Origin: JAENVT01 sp031412355
GTDB taxonomy: Bacteria > Actinomycetota > Acidimicrobiia > Acidimicrobiales > Ilumatobacteraceae
DNA length: 22,810 bases
NCBI GenBank assembly: GCA_031412355.1
Contig: JANOCR010000258.1
Location: 1 to 22,810, forward strand
Direction: 5' to 3'
The position numbers were made by a program, and so were the translations under genes. Shown here in pieces: positions 7,947-14,512 of this stretch. How positions within the stretch are numbered: position 1 is the stretch's first letter; each line of letters opens with the position of its first letter. The notes beneath the pieces were generated by a model that saw only the letters and a program-made list of their open reading frames with translations, did no database searches and was not told the DNA's origin.

Positions 7947-8704
7947 CGCCGCACGATCATCCACTGTTCGAGTTCGACTCGTCGCCCGAGGCAATCATCA
8001 ACCCATCGATCCACAAGCCGATGTTGGGCTTCCCGACGCGTGCCGTGATGTGCTGGTTCGGGAATGTCGTCCGTGATCGCACCGTCGATCTGGAGCCGGT
8101 GCACAACGTTCCGTTCGAGCATGGCGACCACGCGATCTGCGTCATCCAACACAAGGGCCACGAGGTCGCATTGGTGAGCCCGGGTGTCGGTGCCCCTGCA
8201 GCGGTAACGTCGCTGGAGGTCGTGATCTCGCTGGGCGCCACACAGATCATCGGTTGCGGTGGCGCGGGGATCGTGCGTCCGGGCTTCGATGTCGGCCATG
8301 TGATCGTGCCGACCGGGGCGATCCGCGACGAAGGCACCAGCTATCACTATGCACCGGCCGATGCTGCGGTCGTACCGCATCCGCGGGCCCTCACGGCGAT
8401 CGATGATGTGCTCACCGAAGCCGGCGTCCCGCACGATCGCGGCATGACGTGGACAACGGACGCGTTCTTTCGCGAGACCGCGGCGAAGGTCATCCGCCGG
8501 CGCGAGCAGGGTTGCATCACGGTCGAGATGGAGGCGGCGGCGATGTTCGCAGCGGCGGCTTTCCGCGGCGTCGTCTACGGCCAACTGCTGTACGCCGGCG
8601 ACGACGTCAGTGCCGCCGAGTGGGATCATCGTCACTGGGAGGCGCAAACCTCGGCACGCGACCACCTGCTGGACCTCGCGCTCGACGCCGTCATCCGTCT
8701 CTGA
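7943..8704 (+). CDS. Nucleoside phosphorylase family protein (uridine/purine phosphorylase type)
   Basis: Proteins of the PNP_UDP_1 superfamily cleave nucleosides with phosphate to give the base and ribose 1-phosphate. The 253-residue product has GVGAPAA (81-87), the glycine-rich GCGGAG (104-109), RDEGTSYHY (128-136), TDAFFRE (172-178) and the ribose-binding EMEAA (195-199), followed by an acidic pair D220-D221 where the base-binding acid normally lies. This order matches uridine phosphorylase-like members better than MTA/SAH nucleosidases. Substrate cannot be fixed from sequence. The ATG overlaps the upstream Uma2 stop (ATGA); the frame is also open upstream but inside that gene. It ends 13 bp from the convergent manA stop. 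Confidence 0.85.
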   Translation: MTPHDHPLFEFDSSPEAIINPSIHKPMLGFPTRAVMCWFGNVVRDRTVDLEPVHNVPFEHGDHAICVIQHKGHEVALVSPGVGAPAAVTSLEVVISLGATQIIGCGGAGIVRPGFDVGHVIVPTGAIRDEGTSYHYAPADAAVVPHPRALTAIDDVLTEAGVPHDRGMTWTTDAFFRETAAKVIRRREQGCITVEMEAAAMFAAAAFRGVVYGQLLYAGDDVSAAEWDHRHWEAQTSARDHLLDLALDAVIRL

Positions 8705-8717
8705 CACTGTGGTTCTG

Positions 8718-9758
8718 CTACGGCTCCTCGACAACGAAGATGGTGGCGGGCCCATGCAGGTCGATGCTGTCGCCCGCGGCCAGGTACCGGCATTCACCGT
8801 GCTGTGAGCCACTGACCCACAACACCAGATCTCGGCCAGTGGCCAGATGACGGCGGCGGGCGCTGTCGGTGAGCTCGAATCTCGACACGACGAACGGTGT
8901 GCCGGGCGTGTGGTAATGCCACTCGCCGCGCTCGATCTCGTTGGCTCGTATGACCGGCTGGTCCAGTGGTTCGAAGTCGAGCACATCGAGCAGCTCCTCG
9001 ACGTCGACGTGCTTCACCGTCAATCCGCCGCGCACCACGTTGTCGCTGTTGGCCATCACCTCGACGCCGAAACCTCGTAGGTAGGCGTGTAGGTTGCCAG
9101 GCCCCAGGAACACCGCTTCGCCGGGGCCGAGCAACACCCGATTGAGAAGCAGCGTCACGACAACCGACGGATCATCGAGATACTGGTCGGCCAGCTCCGA
9201 CACCAGACGGGCCTCGACTCGGTCGTGCTTTCGGCACGCCGCGATCGTCGAGGCGCAATCGAACTGCCGGCGGTAGAGCGCGCTGACGGTGGCGGCCAGC
9301 TTCTCGTGCTGCAGGTAGACCGCCAGGTCGTGGGCGTCGAGTTCGTGCAGCAGTGAAACCGTATCGTCGACGGGGCGAAACCCACACAGCGTGTCGAAGG
9401 TCGTGACGGCAACAAGTATCTCCGGCTTGGCGAATGGATCGCGATAGGTGCGCGTCGGCGCATCACGGGCGATGCCGAGTTGCTCCTCGCGTTCGAACCC
9501 GGCTTCGGCTCGATGGTGATCCGGATGAGTTTGCAGCGACAGAGGCTGCGCCGCTGCCATCAGTTTCAACAGGTACGGCAACTCGCCGGCAACCGATTGC
9601 AGGGGCGCGCCGTCGTCGATCGTGGAGGGGGCCAGGGGGTGCGTCCCCATCCACCACTCGGCCCACGGCCGGCCGTCGGGTGGCCGACCGAGCACTGCGG
9701 GGATCGACGACAGGTCTCCCCATGCGTAGTGCTGGGCGCGCCCGTGGACCATGTGCAT
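8718..9758 (-). CDS. manA: Mannose-6-phosphate isomerase, class I
   Basis: ManA interconverts fructose 6-phosphate and mannose 6-phosphate and feeds GDP-mannose and mannosylated lipid or glycan synthesis. The 346-residue product shows the type I pattern: YAWGD (11-15), zinc ligands Q76 and H78 in QTHPD, E113 in KPEILVA, H224 in GPGNLHAYLRG, and the catalytic-arginine stretch SDNVVRGGLTVKH (238-250) with R243. Zn-binding residues are complete. Starts at residue 1 or at Met3 (MVHGR) are equally plausible; the first is given. It is divergent from the TrpB2 gene with an 80-bp gap and convergent with the phosphorylase gene. No other sugar-nucleotide gene is adjacent. Confidence 0.94.
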   Translation of the reverse strand: MHMVHGRAQHYAWGDLSSIPAVLGRPPDGRPWAEWWMGTHPLAPSTIDDGAPLQSVAGELPYLLKLMAAAQPLSLQTHPDHHRAEAGFEREEQLGIARDAPTRTYRDPFAKPEILVAVTTFDTLCGFRPVDDTVSLLHELDAHDLAVYLQHEKLAATVSALYRRQFDCASTIAACRKHDRVEARLVSELADQYLDDPSVVVTLLLNRVLLGPGEAVFLGPGNLHAYLRGFGVEVMANSDNVVRGGLTVKHVDVEELLDVLDFEPLDQPVIRANEIERGEWHYHTPGTPFVVSRFELTDSARRRHLATGRDLVLWVSGSQHGECRYLAAGDSIDLHGPATIFVVEEP

Positions 9759-9766
9759 GCCTCGAC

Positions 9767-9772
9767 ACGCTA
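9767..9772 (-). promoter_or_regulatory. Putative -10 box (TAGCGT) of manA
   Basis: On the minus strand TAGCGT fits TANNNT and lies 8 nt before the manA ATG, so the expected transcript would have a leader of only about 1-2 nt. No Shine-Dalgarno sequence is visible. Confidence 0.4.
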
Positions 9773-9828
9773 CTGGCGGTACGGGCTACCGTTCCGTTGA
9801 CTGTTCCATCGGGGTAAGACCAAGCATC

Positions 9829-9834
9829 GAGGTG
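9829..9834 (+). promoter_or_regulatory. Shine-Dalgarno-like GAGGTG before trpB2
   Basis: GAGGTG ends 4 nt before ATG 9839 and supports that start for the tryptophan synthase beta-like gene. Confidence 0.55.
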
Positions 9835-9838
9835 TGCC

Positions 9839-11194
9839 ATGCAGAACAAGATCCTGTTGACCGAAGACCAGATCCCGACGCAGTGGTACAACATCATTCC
9901 GGACCTGCCGTCGCCTCCGCCGCCGCCACTGCACCCGGGAACGATGCAGCCCGTCGGTCCCGACGACCTCGCCCCGTTGTTCCCGATGGCCCTCATCATG
10001 CAGGAGGTCAGTCAGGACAGCTACGTCGACATCCCCGGCGGGGTGCTCGACGTCTATCGACTGTGGAGGCCGTCGCCGTTGTTTCGCGCCCACCGCCTGG
10101 AGAAGGCCCTCGATACCCCGGCGCGGATCTACTACAAGTACGAAGGGGTCAGCCCCGCCGGCTCGCACAAGCCCAACACTGCGGTGCCGCAGGCGTACTA
10201 CAACCACCAAGAAGGCATCACCAAGCTGACGACCGAGACCGGTGCCGGCCAATGGGGAACGGCGCTGGCATTCGCGACTGCGCAATACGGCATCGAGTGC
10301 GAGATCTGGCAGGTCGCTGCCTCGTATCGCGCCAAGCCATATCGCCGGGTGATGATGGAGGTGTATGGGGCAACGGTGCACTCGAGCCCATCCGACATCA
10401 CCGAGTACGGCCGATCGCTGTTGGCGCAGGACCCGGATCACCCCGGCAGCCTCGGCATCGCCATCTCCGAGGCGGTCGGCGCAGCGGTGGCCGATCCGTT
10501 GACCCGTTACTCGCTGGGTAGCGTGCTGAACCATGTGCTGATGCACCAGACGGTGATCGGCGAGGAAGCGTTGCTGCAACTGGCGATGGTCGGGGAGACC
10601 CCCGACCTGCTGGTCGGTTGCACCGGCGGAGGATCGAACTTCGGCGGCCTCGCCTTCCCGTTCCTGCGCGAGAAGTTGGCGGGCAGGATGAACCCGATCA
10701 TCCGCTGTGTCGAGCCCGCCGCGTGCCCCAGCCTGACCAAGGGCGAGTATCGCTACGACTTCGGTGACACGGCAGGAATGACTCCCTTGCTGAAGATGCA
10801 CACGCTCGGTCACGACTTCATCCCGCCGTCCATCCATGCCGGTGGGTTGCGGTATCACGGCATGTCGCCGCTGGTGTCGCACATCTACGAGCTCGGCCTG
10901 GCCGAAGCCGAGGCCATCGCGCAGACGGAGTGCTTTGCGGGCGCGTTGACCTTCGCCCGAAGCGAGGGGATCGTGCCAGCGCCCGAGCCGACGCACGCCA
11001 TTGCCGCCGCCATCCGCGAGGCCAAGCGCTGCAAGGAGACCGGCGAGGAGAAGGTGATCCTCACAGCTTTGTGCGGGCATGGTCACCTCGACCTGGCCGC
11101 GTACGAGAACTACCTGGCCGGCAAGATGGTGGACTACGACCTCACGGACAAGGAGCTCGCCGACGCCATGTCGACGGTGCCCGTGATGGCGTAG
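9839..11194 (+). CDS. trpB2: TrpB2-type tryptophan synthase beta chain
   Basis: This 451-residue PLP enzyme belongs to the TrpB2 subfamily, which makes tryptophan from indole (or possibly phosphoserine/serine) and L-serine and is usually not coupled to TrpA. Signs: the long N-terminal region with QWYNI and a Pro-run (24-30), RPSPL (77-81), the PLP lysine K111 in GSHKPNTA, the catalytic Glu region TETGAGQWG (132-140), and the phosphate-binding CTGGGSNFGG (261-270). The length and the N-terminal PPPPPLHPGT element separate it from classical TrpB1 (about 400 residues). No trpA, trpC or other trp gene is nearby. It reads alone, divergent from manA and ending 6 bp from the convergent nucS stop. 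Assignment is firm; the physiological role (indole salvage or main synthase) is open. Confidence 0.93.
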   Translation: MQNKILLTEDQIPTQWYNIIPDLPSPPPPPLHPGTMQPVGPDDLAPLFPMALIMQEVSQDSYVDIPGGVLDVYRLWRPSPLFRAHRLEKALDTPARIYYKYEGVSPAGSHKPNTAVPQAYYNHQEGITKLTTETGAGQWGTALAFATAQYGIECEIWQVAASYRAKPYRRVMMEVYGATVHSSPSDITEYGRSLLAQDPDHPGSLGIAISEAVGAAVADPLTRYSLGSVLNHVLMHQTVIGEEALLQLAMVGETPDLLVGCTGGGSNFGGLAFPFLREKLAGRMNPIIRCVEPAACPSLTKGEYRYDFGDTAGMTPLLKMHTLGHDFIPPSIHAGGLRYHGMSPLVSHIYELGLAEAEAIAQTECFAGALTFARSEGIVPAPEPTHAIAAAIREAKRCKETGEEKVILTALCGHGHLDLAAYENYLAGKMVDYDLTDKELADAMSTVPVMA

Positions 11195-11200
11195 TCGCTT

Positions 11201-11860
11201 TCAGAACAGACGCAGTTCGTCCGACCGCATGCCGCGCAGTTCGTCGTAGTCGACCTCGACCACACGAAAGCCGCGTGATTCGGCCAGGACGCGCGCCTGG
11301 GGCTTGACGACCTGGGCGACGTACACGCCACGCACGGCTCCGAGCGACGAGTCGAGGTGCAGCCGCTCGATGTAGCGCACCAGTTGCTCGACACCGTCGA
11401 TCTCGCCGCGGCGCTTCACTTCGATGGCGACAACTTGGCCATCCCGATCACGGCACAATAGATCTATCGGCCCGATCGCGGTTGGGTACTCGCGGCGAAC
11501 CAGTGTCAGACCCTCCTCGATAGCGTGCGGTGAAGCGGCGAGCAGTTCCTGGAGATGAGCCTCGACACCGTCTTTCTGCAGACCAGGGTCGTCACCGAAC
11601 TCGGCCTCTGTGTCGGAGAACACTTCGTGCAGGGTGATGGTCAACGACTCACCCTTCGGATTGGTCACCGTCCACGCACCATCGCCGATCACCAGCACGT
11701 TCGGCGCATTCATCCAGTTCAACGGCTTGTACGCGCCGCCATCGGCGTGAATGGCGACGCAGCCGTCGGCTTTGACCATGATCAACCGAATTGCCTCGGG
11801 CAGGTGCGCTGTCAGCCGGCCTGCGTAGTCGACCGAGCAGCGGGCAATGACGAGGCGCAC
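11201..11860 (-). CDS. nucS: Mismatch-specific endonuclease NucS/EndoMS
   Basis: NucS cuts both strands at mismatches and replaces MutS/MutL in most actinobacteria and some archaea. The 219-residue product matches family length. An N-terminal DNA-binding/dimerisation domain (1-about 100, with KPLNWMNAPN at 45-54) is followed by a RecB-like nuclease domain holding D133 (GPIDLL) and E147/K149 (IEVKRR). The C-terminus ends DELRLF, a sequence resembling a beta-clamp binding motif; clamp stimulation of EndoMS is known from work on corynebacteria and archaea. The start is GTG 11860, 9 nt after the methyltransferase stop. A TAGGTT hexamer 6 nt upstream of this GTG may give a leaderless transcript in addition to read-through from the aarF-like operon. 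Confidence 0.95.
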   Translation of the reverse strand: MRLVIARCSVDYAGRLTAHLPEAIRLIMVKADGCVAIHADGGAYKPLNWMNAPNVLVIGDGAWTVTNPKGESLTITLHEVFSDTEAEFGDDPGLQKDGVEAHLQELLAASPHAIEEGLTLVRREYPTAIGPIDLLCRDRDGQVVAIEVKRRGEIDGVEQLVRYIERLHLDSSLGAVRGVYVAQVVKPQARVLAESRGFRVVEVDYDELRGMRSDELRLF

Positions 11861-11866
11861 GGCGCG

Positions 11867-11872
11867 AACCTA
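11867..11872 (-). promoter_or_regulatory. Putative -10 box (TAGGTT) of nucS
   Basis: TAGGTT on the minus strand lies 6 nt before the nucS GTG. Its first three bases are the TAG stop codon of the upstream methyltransferase. It fits the leaderless pattern seen at other starts in this window; no Shine-Dalgarno sequence is present. Confidence 0.4.
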
Positions 11873-12787
11873 CTGACCGGCGGTGACGCGCACGCCGATG
11901 CGGGCGCGATAGGTGAACCAGAATGGGCTCTGCCCAGACCCCAAGGCTGCGTGCACATCTCGGGCGAAACGATCGACACCCAGTGCCGTGTCGTCGATGC
12001 CGTGCCGACGAAGCGCCTGGTAGTCGCCCTGGCTACAGAACAGTTGCACGAACCTGTCGGCGTCGCCCTGCTCGTCTTTCAGCGCGGCCACCTCGACGCA
12101 GTGGCCGAAACGTTGGCTGCCGACCATCCTGGCGAGATGTTCGCCCTTGTGCCAGAACTTGGCGCCATCGGCGACCGTGACGCCGGCCGATCTGTCGCCG
12201 GAGCCGGCGGGTCGCAGGTCGTCGGATTGGGGCGACGACGATGCAGCGCGATTCGCAGGAGCGGCCGACGGCAACCATCCGGCCAACCGGCCCTCGTGGA
12301 TCGCCACAGTTGCGCGGGCGGTGTGCCACGCCTGCTCGGCAGCCGCGTTGCCGACTGATGGCGGCCAGTCGCAGTCGATGGCCGCAAACACGCCGCCCGG
12401 TCGCAGCAACCGTGCGACTTCCGCGAACGTCGACACCGGGTCCATCCAGTGCAGAGCCTGCACGGCCAGCACGACGTCGGCACAACCGTCGGGTAGCTCG
12501 GTGGCATCGGACCAGCCGGGCACGTACTGCACATGCGCGGGGCCGGCGATTGCCGCGGCCCGGGCACGCATGTCGGCGCTGGGCTCGACGCCGATCACCC
12601 TGCTCGACCATGTTGCCGCCCACCGCGTCGACAGGCCGGTGCCGCTTCCGAGATCGACGACGGTGTCGATGGAGCCTGTCGCGTACCTGGTGATCACCTC
12701 GGCGAGCAGCGGGGGTGGTACAGGGCGGACAGCGGCGTACAGATCGGCGAAGCCCGAGAACCGGTTGGCGTTGGCTTCGAGGCTCAC
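11870..12787 (-). CDS. Class I SAM-dependent methyltransferase
   Basis: This is a 305-residue cytoplasmic methyltransferase of the UbiE/Methyltransf_11 type; substrate unknown. Motif I is VVDLGSGTGLS (43-53), the adenosine-ribose acid is E68 in VIGVEPS, and the ALHWMDP motif (111-117) is typical of trans-aconitate or ubiquinone-type methyltransferase relatives. The C-terminal strand region runs from about 205 on (FWHKGEHLARM). Residues 172-205 are low-complexity (Ser/Ala/Pro/Asp-rich) and look like an insertion between core and C-terminal cap. The start is GTG 12787, 9 nt after the stop of the AarF-like gene, with no obvious Shine-Dalgarno sequence. nucS follows 9 nt downstream. A role in quinone metabolism with the UbiB-type neighbour is possible but unproven. 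Confidence 0.85.
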   Translation of the reverse strand: MSLEANANRFSGFADLYAAVRPVPPPLLAEVITRYATGSIDTVVDLGSGTGLSTRWAATWSSRVIGVEPSADMRARAAAIAGPAHVQYVPGWSDATELPDGCADVVLAVQALHWMDPVSTFAEVARLLRPGGVFAAIDCDWPPSVGNAAAEQAWHTARATVAIHEGRLAGWLPSAAPANRAASSSPQSDDLRPAGSGDRSAGVTVADGAKFWHKGEHLARMVGSQRFGHCVEVAALKDEQGDADRFVQLFCSQGDYQALRRHGIDDTALGVDRFARDVHAALGSGQSPFWFTYRARIGVRVTAGQ

Positions 12788-12796
12788 GTCGTGAAG

Positions 12797-14449
12797 TTAT
12801 CGACCGACGTGGTCGCGCATGCGCTTCTGGATCAGGGCTCGCCGCGACTGCAGCTCGCGATAGGTCAGTTGCTCGGTCGACGCATCGACACCGAAGCCGG
12901 CCTTCACGCCATCCATGTTCAGCTCCAGTGTGGTTTGGTCGATGCCAAGCTCGCGTCCGAGCTGTTCGCCATGGCGTTGGGCGAACAGCATCGAGATGTC
13001 GGCGATCTCGGCCAGCAGATCTAGATCGGGTGCCAGGCGGGCCATCGCCCCGTCGAGGAAGACCATGTTCTTGACGTAGAGCATCAGCTCCTTGGGCATC
13101 TTCGCGCCATAGCCCAGCAACGCCTTGACTACGCGCTGCACCTCCGCCACCAGTTCCTCGCCTGTGAGCGTGGTCGGATCGATGGGTGCCTGATCCAGCC
13201 GGAGGTCGCGCATGACCAGTTCGAGGTCGACGTCGACGGGCAACGCGCCGAGATCGCGCATGGCGGCCAGCTGTCCTTTGACATCGTTGGTCGTGGCACA
13301 CACCATCATCCGAAGAAAGGCCAGCCGGCGATCCCTTGTCAGTCGGCCGACGATGCCGAAGTCGAGCAGTGCCGTGCGGCCATCGGGCAGTACGAAGAGG
13401 TTGCCGCCGTGCAGGTCGCCATGGAACACGCCGTACACCATCGCCCCCTCGATTAGAGCGATCATCGCGGTTCGCACGACGGCTTCGGTGTCGACTCCGG
13501 CACCTTTCATTCCCGCCACATCGTCGAAGTTGAAGCCGTCGATTCGTTCCATCACCAGCACCCGCCGGGTCACCAGCGATGGGTGCGGTCGGGGCACCAC
13601 ATAGCCGGTCTGGTTCAACTCGTGGAGCATGGAGGCGATGTCGATCATGTTGGCCGCTTCCATTCGGAAGTCAAGCTCCTCGACGATCGTCTCGGCAAAC
13701 AACTCGACCAGCGCAGGTGGGTTGGCCAATGACGCAATCGGTATGCGACCGACGAGATGCGGGGCCAGCCAGGCCATGACCCGCAGATCTTTGTGCACCA
13801 GTCGAGCGACGCTTGGTCTTTGGACCTTGACGACGACGTGCTCGCCGGTGTGCAGGGTCGCGGCGTGCACCTGGGCGATCGACGCAGCAGCGAGCGGGGC
13901 GCGATCGAAGGCCGCGAACATGGTCTCGAGCGGAACGCCGAGGTCGTCTTCGACCACCTTGCGCACGTCGTCGAACGACTCTGCCGGCACCTGGTCACGG
14001 CACTGCTTGAACTCCTTGACCAGTTCTGCGGGAAACAACCCCTCGCCGCTGGAGATGATCTGGCCAAGCTTGATGTATGTGGGTCCGAGCCACTCGGCCG
14101 CGCGGCGGAGACGGCCGGAGATGTCGGTGCGACTCGCCGCGGGGGAGCTGTAGCGATCCCGTCTCTTGCGCAGCCACCACGGGCCGATGGCACCGGCGAG
14201 ACGGCATGCGACGGTGACCACCCGAACGCCGGGAGGAATGCGGCGCGGCCGCGTGAGTGCCGGCACGCCGGCCTTCGCGGCTTGACGAAGCAGCCCGGCG
14301 ATGGGGTGCCACTGCAGCGCGTCGCGGTCGAGCACCCATGGGCCGTTGTCTCTGAACGCACCCCACTCGGTGTCGTCGGCGATCGTCACCACTTCATGAT
14401 CGCAGCAACGGTGGCCGTTCGTGGACACACCGGCCGAAACATGAGTCAC
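12797..14449 (-). CDS. AarF/UbiB (ABC1) family atypical kinase
   Basis: The 550-residue product is a member of the UbiB/ADCK family, protein-kinase-like proteins with ATPase activity linked to ubiquinone or other isoprenoid-lipid pathways. In order: the N-terminal KxGQ motif KLGQ (127-130), the Ala-rich loop AAASIAQVHAA (187-197) replacing the P-loop, the ATP-site lysine in VVVKVQRP (206-213), EELDFRMEAAN (257-267), catalytic HGDLHGGN (343-350) and metal-binding LDFG (362-365). The C-terminus lacks a clear pair of TM helices. The start is uncertain: GTG 14449 is the longest, while GTG codons at residues 20-21 would avoid the odd HRCCDHE segment. It heads a minus-strand set with the methyltransferase and nucS. 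No quinone biosynthesis gene is nearby. Confidence 0.9.
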   Translation of the reverse strand: MTHVSAGVSTNGHRCCDHEVVTIADDTEWGAFRDNGPWVLDRDALQWHPIAGLLRQAAKAGVPALTRPRRIPPGVRVVTVACRLAGAIGPWWLRKRRDRYSSPAASRTDISGRLRRAAEWLGPTYIKLGQIISSGEGLFPAELVKEFKQCRDQVPAESFDDVRKVVEDDLGVPLETMFAAFDRAPLAAASIAQVHAATLHTGEHVVVKVQRPSVARLVHKDLRVMAWLAPHLVGRIPIASLANPPALVELFAETIVEELDFRMEAANMIDIASMLHELNQTGYVVPRPHPSLVTRRVLVMERIDGFNFDDVAGMKGAGVDTEAVVRTAMIALIEGAMVYGVFHGDLHGGNLFVLPDGRTALLDFGIVGRLTRDRRLAFLRMMVCATTNDVKGQLAAMRDLGALPVDVDLELVMRDLRLDQAPIDPTTLTGEELVAEVQRVVKALLGYGAKMPKELMLYVKNMVFLDGAMARLAPDLDLLAEIADISMLFAQRHGEQLGRELGIDQTTLELNMDGVKAGFGVDASTEQLTYRELQSRRALIQKRMRDHVGR

Positions 14450-14475
14450 AACGATTCAGGCCAGGCGATTGCAGG

Positions 14476-14481
14476 TACGAT
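14476..14481 (+). promoter_or_regulatory. Putative -10 box (TACGAT) of the PEP-swivel gene
   Basis: TACGAT fits TANNNT and sits about 31 nt before ATG 14513, allowing a roughly 25-nt leader that includes the GGGGGA Shine-Dalgarno sequence at 14504-14509. The matching -35 is poor, so this is tentative. Confidence 0.3.
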
Positions 14482-14503
14482 CCGCCACCAACTGCAGACG
14501 TCT

Positions 14504-14509
14504 GGGGGA
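14504..14509 (+). promoter_or_regulatory. Shine-Dalgarno sequence fixing start 14513
   Basis: GGGGGA ends 3 nt before ATG 14513. It favours this start over the in-frame ATG at 14441, which has no such sequence and would overlap the start region of the divergent AarF-like gene. Confidence 0.6.
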
Positions 14510-14512
14510 CGA

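Noticed and set aside
9797..9820. Promoter TTGACT ... TAAGAC upstream of trpB2
   Set aside because: The spacing between the hexamers is only 12 bp, too short for a sigma-70-type promoter, and TAAGAC lacks the final T.
11163..11192. Hairpin (ACGCCAT / ATGGCGT) at the end of trpB2
   Set aside because: A 7-bp stem with a 16-nt loop inside coding sequence and no T-run is weak and likely chance in GC-rich DNA.
13757..14512. N-terminal extension of the PEP-swivel protein frame
   Set aside because: It runs antisense to the AarF-like gene, shows no ATP-grasp motifs, and a GGGGGA ribosome site supports ATG 14513.
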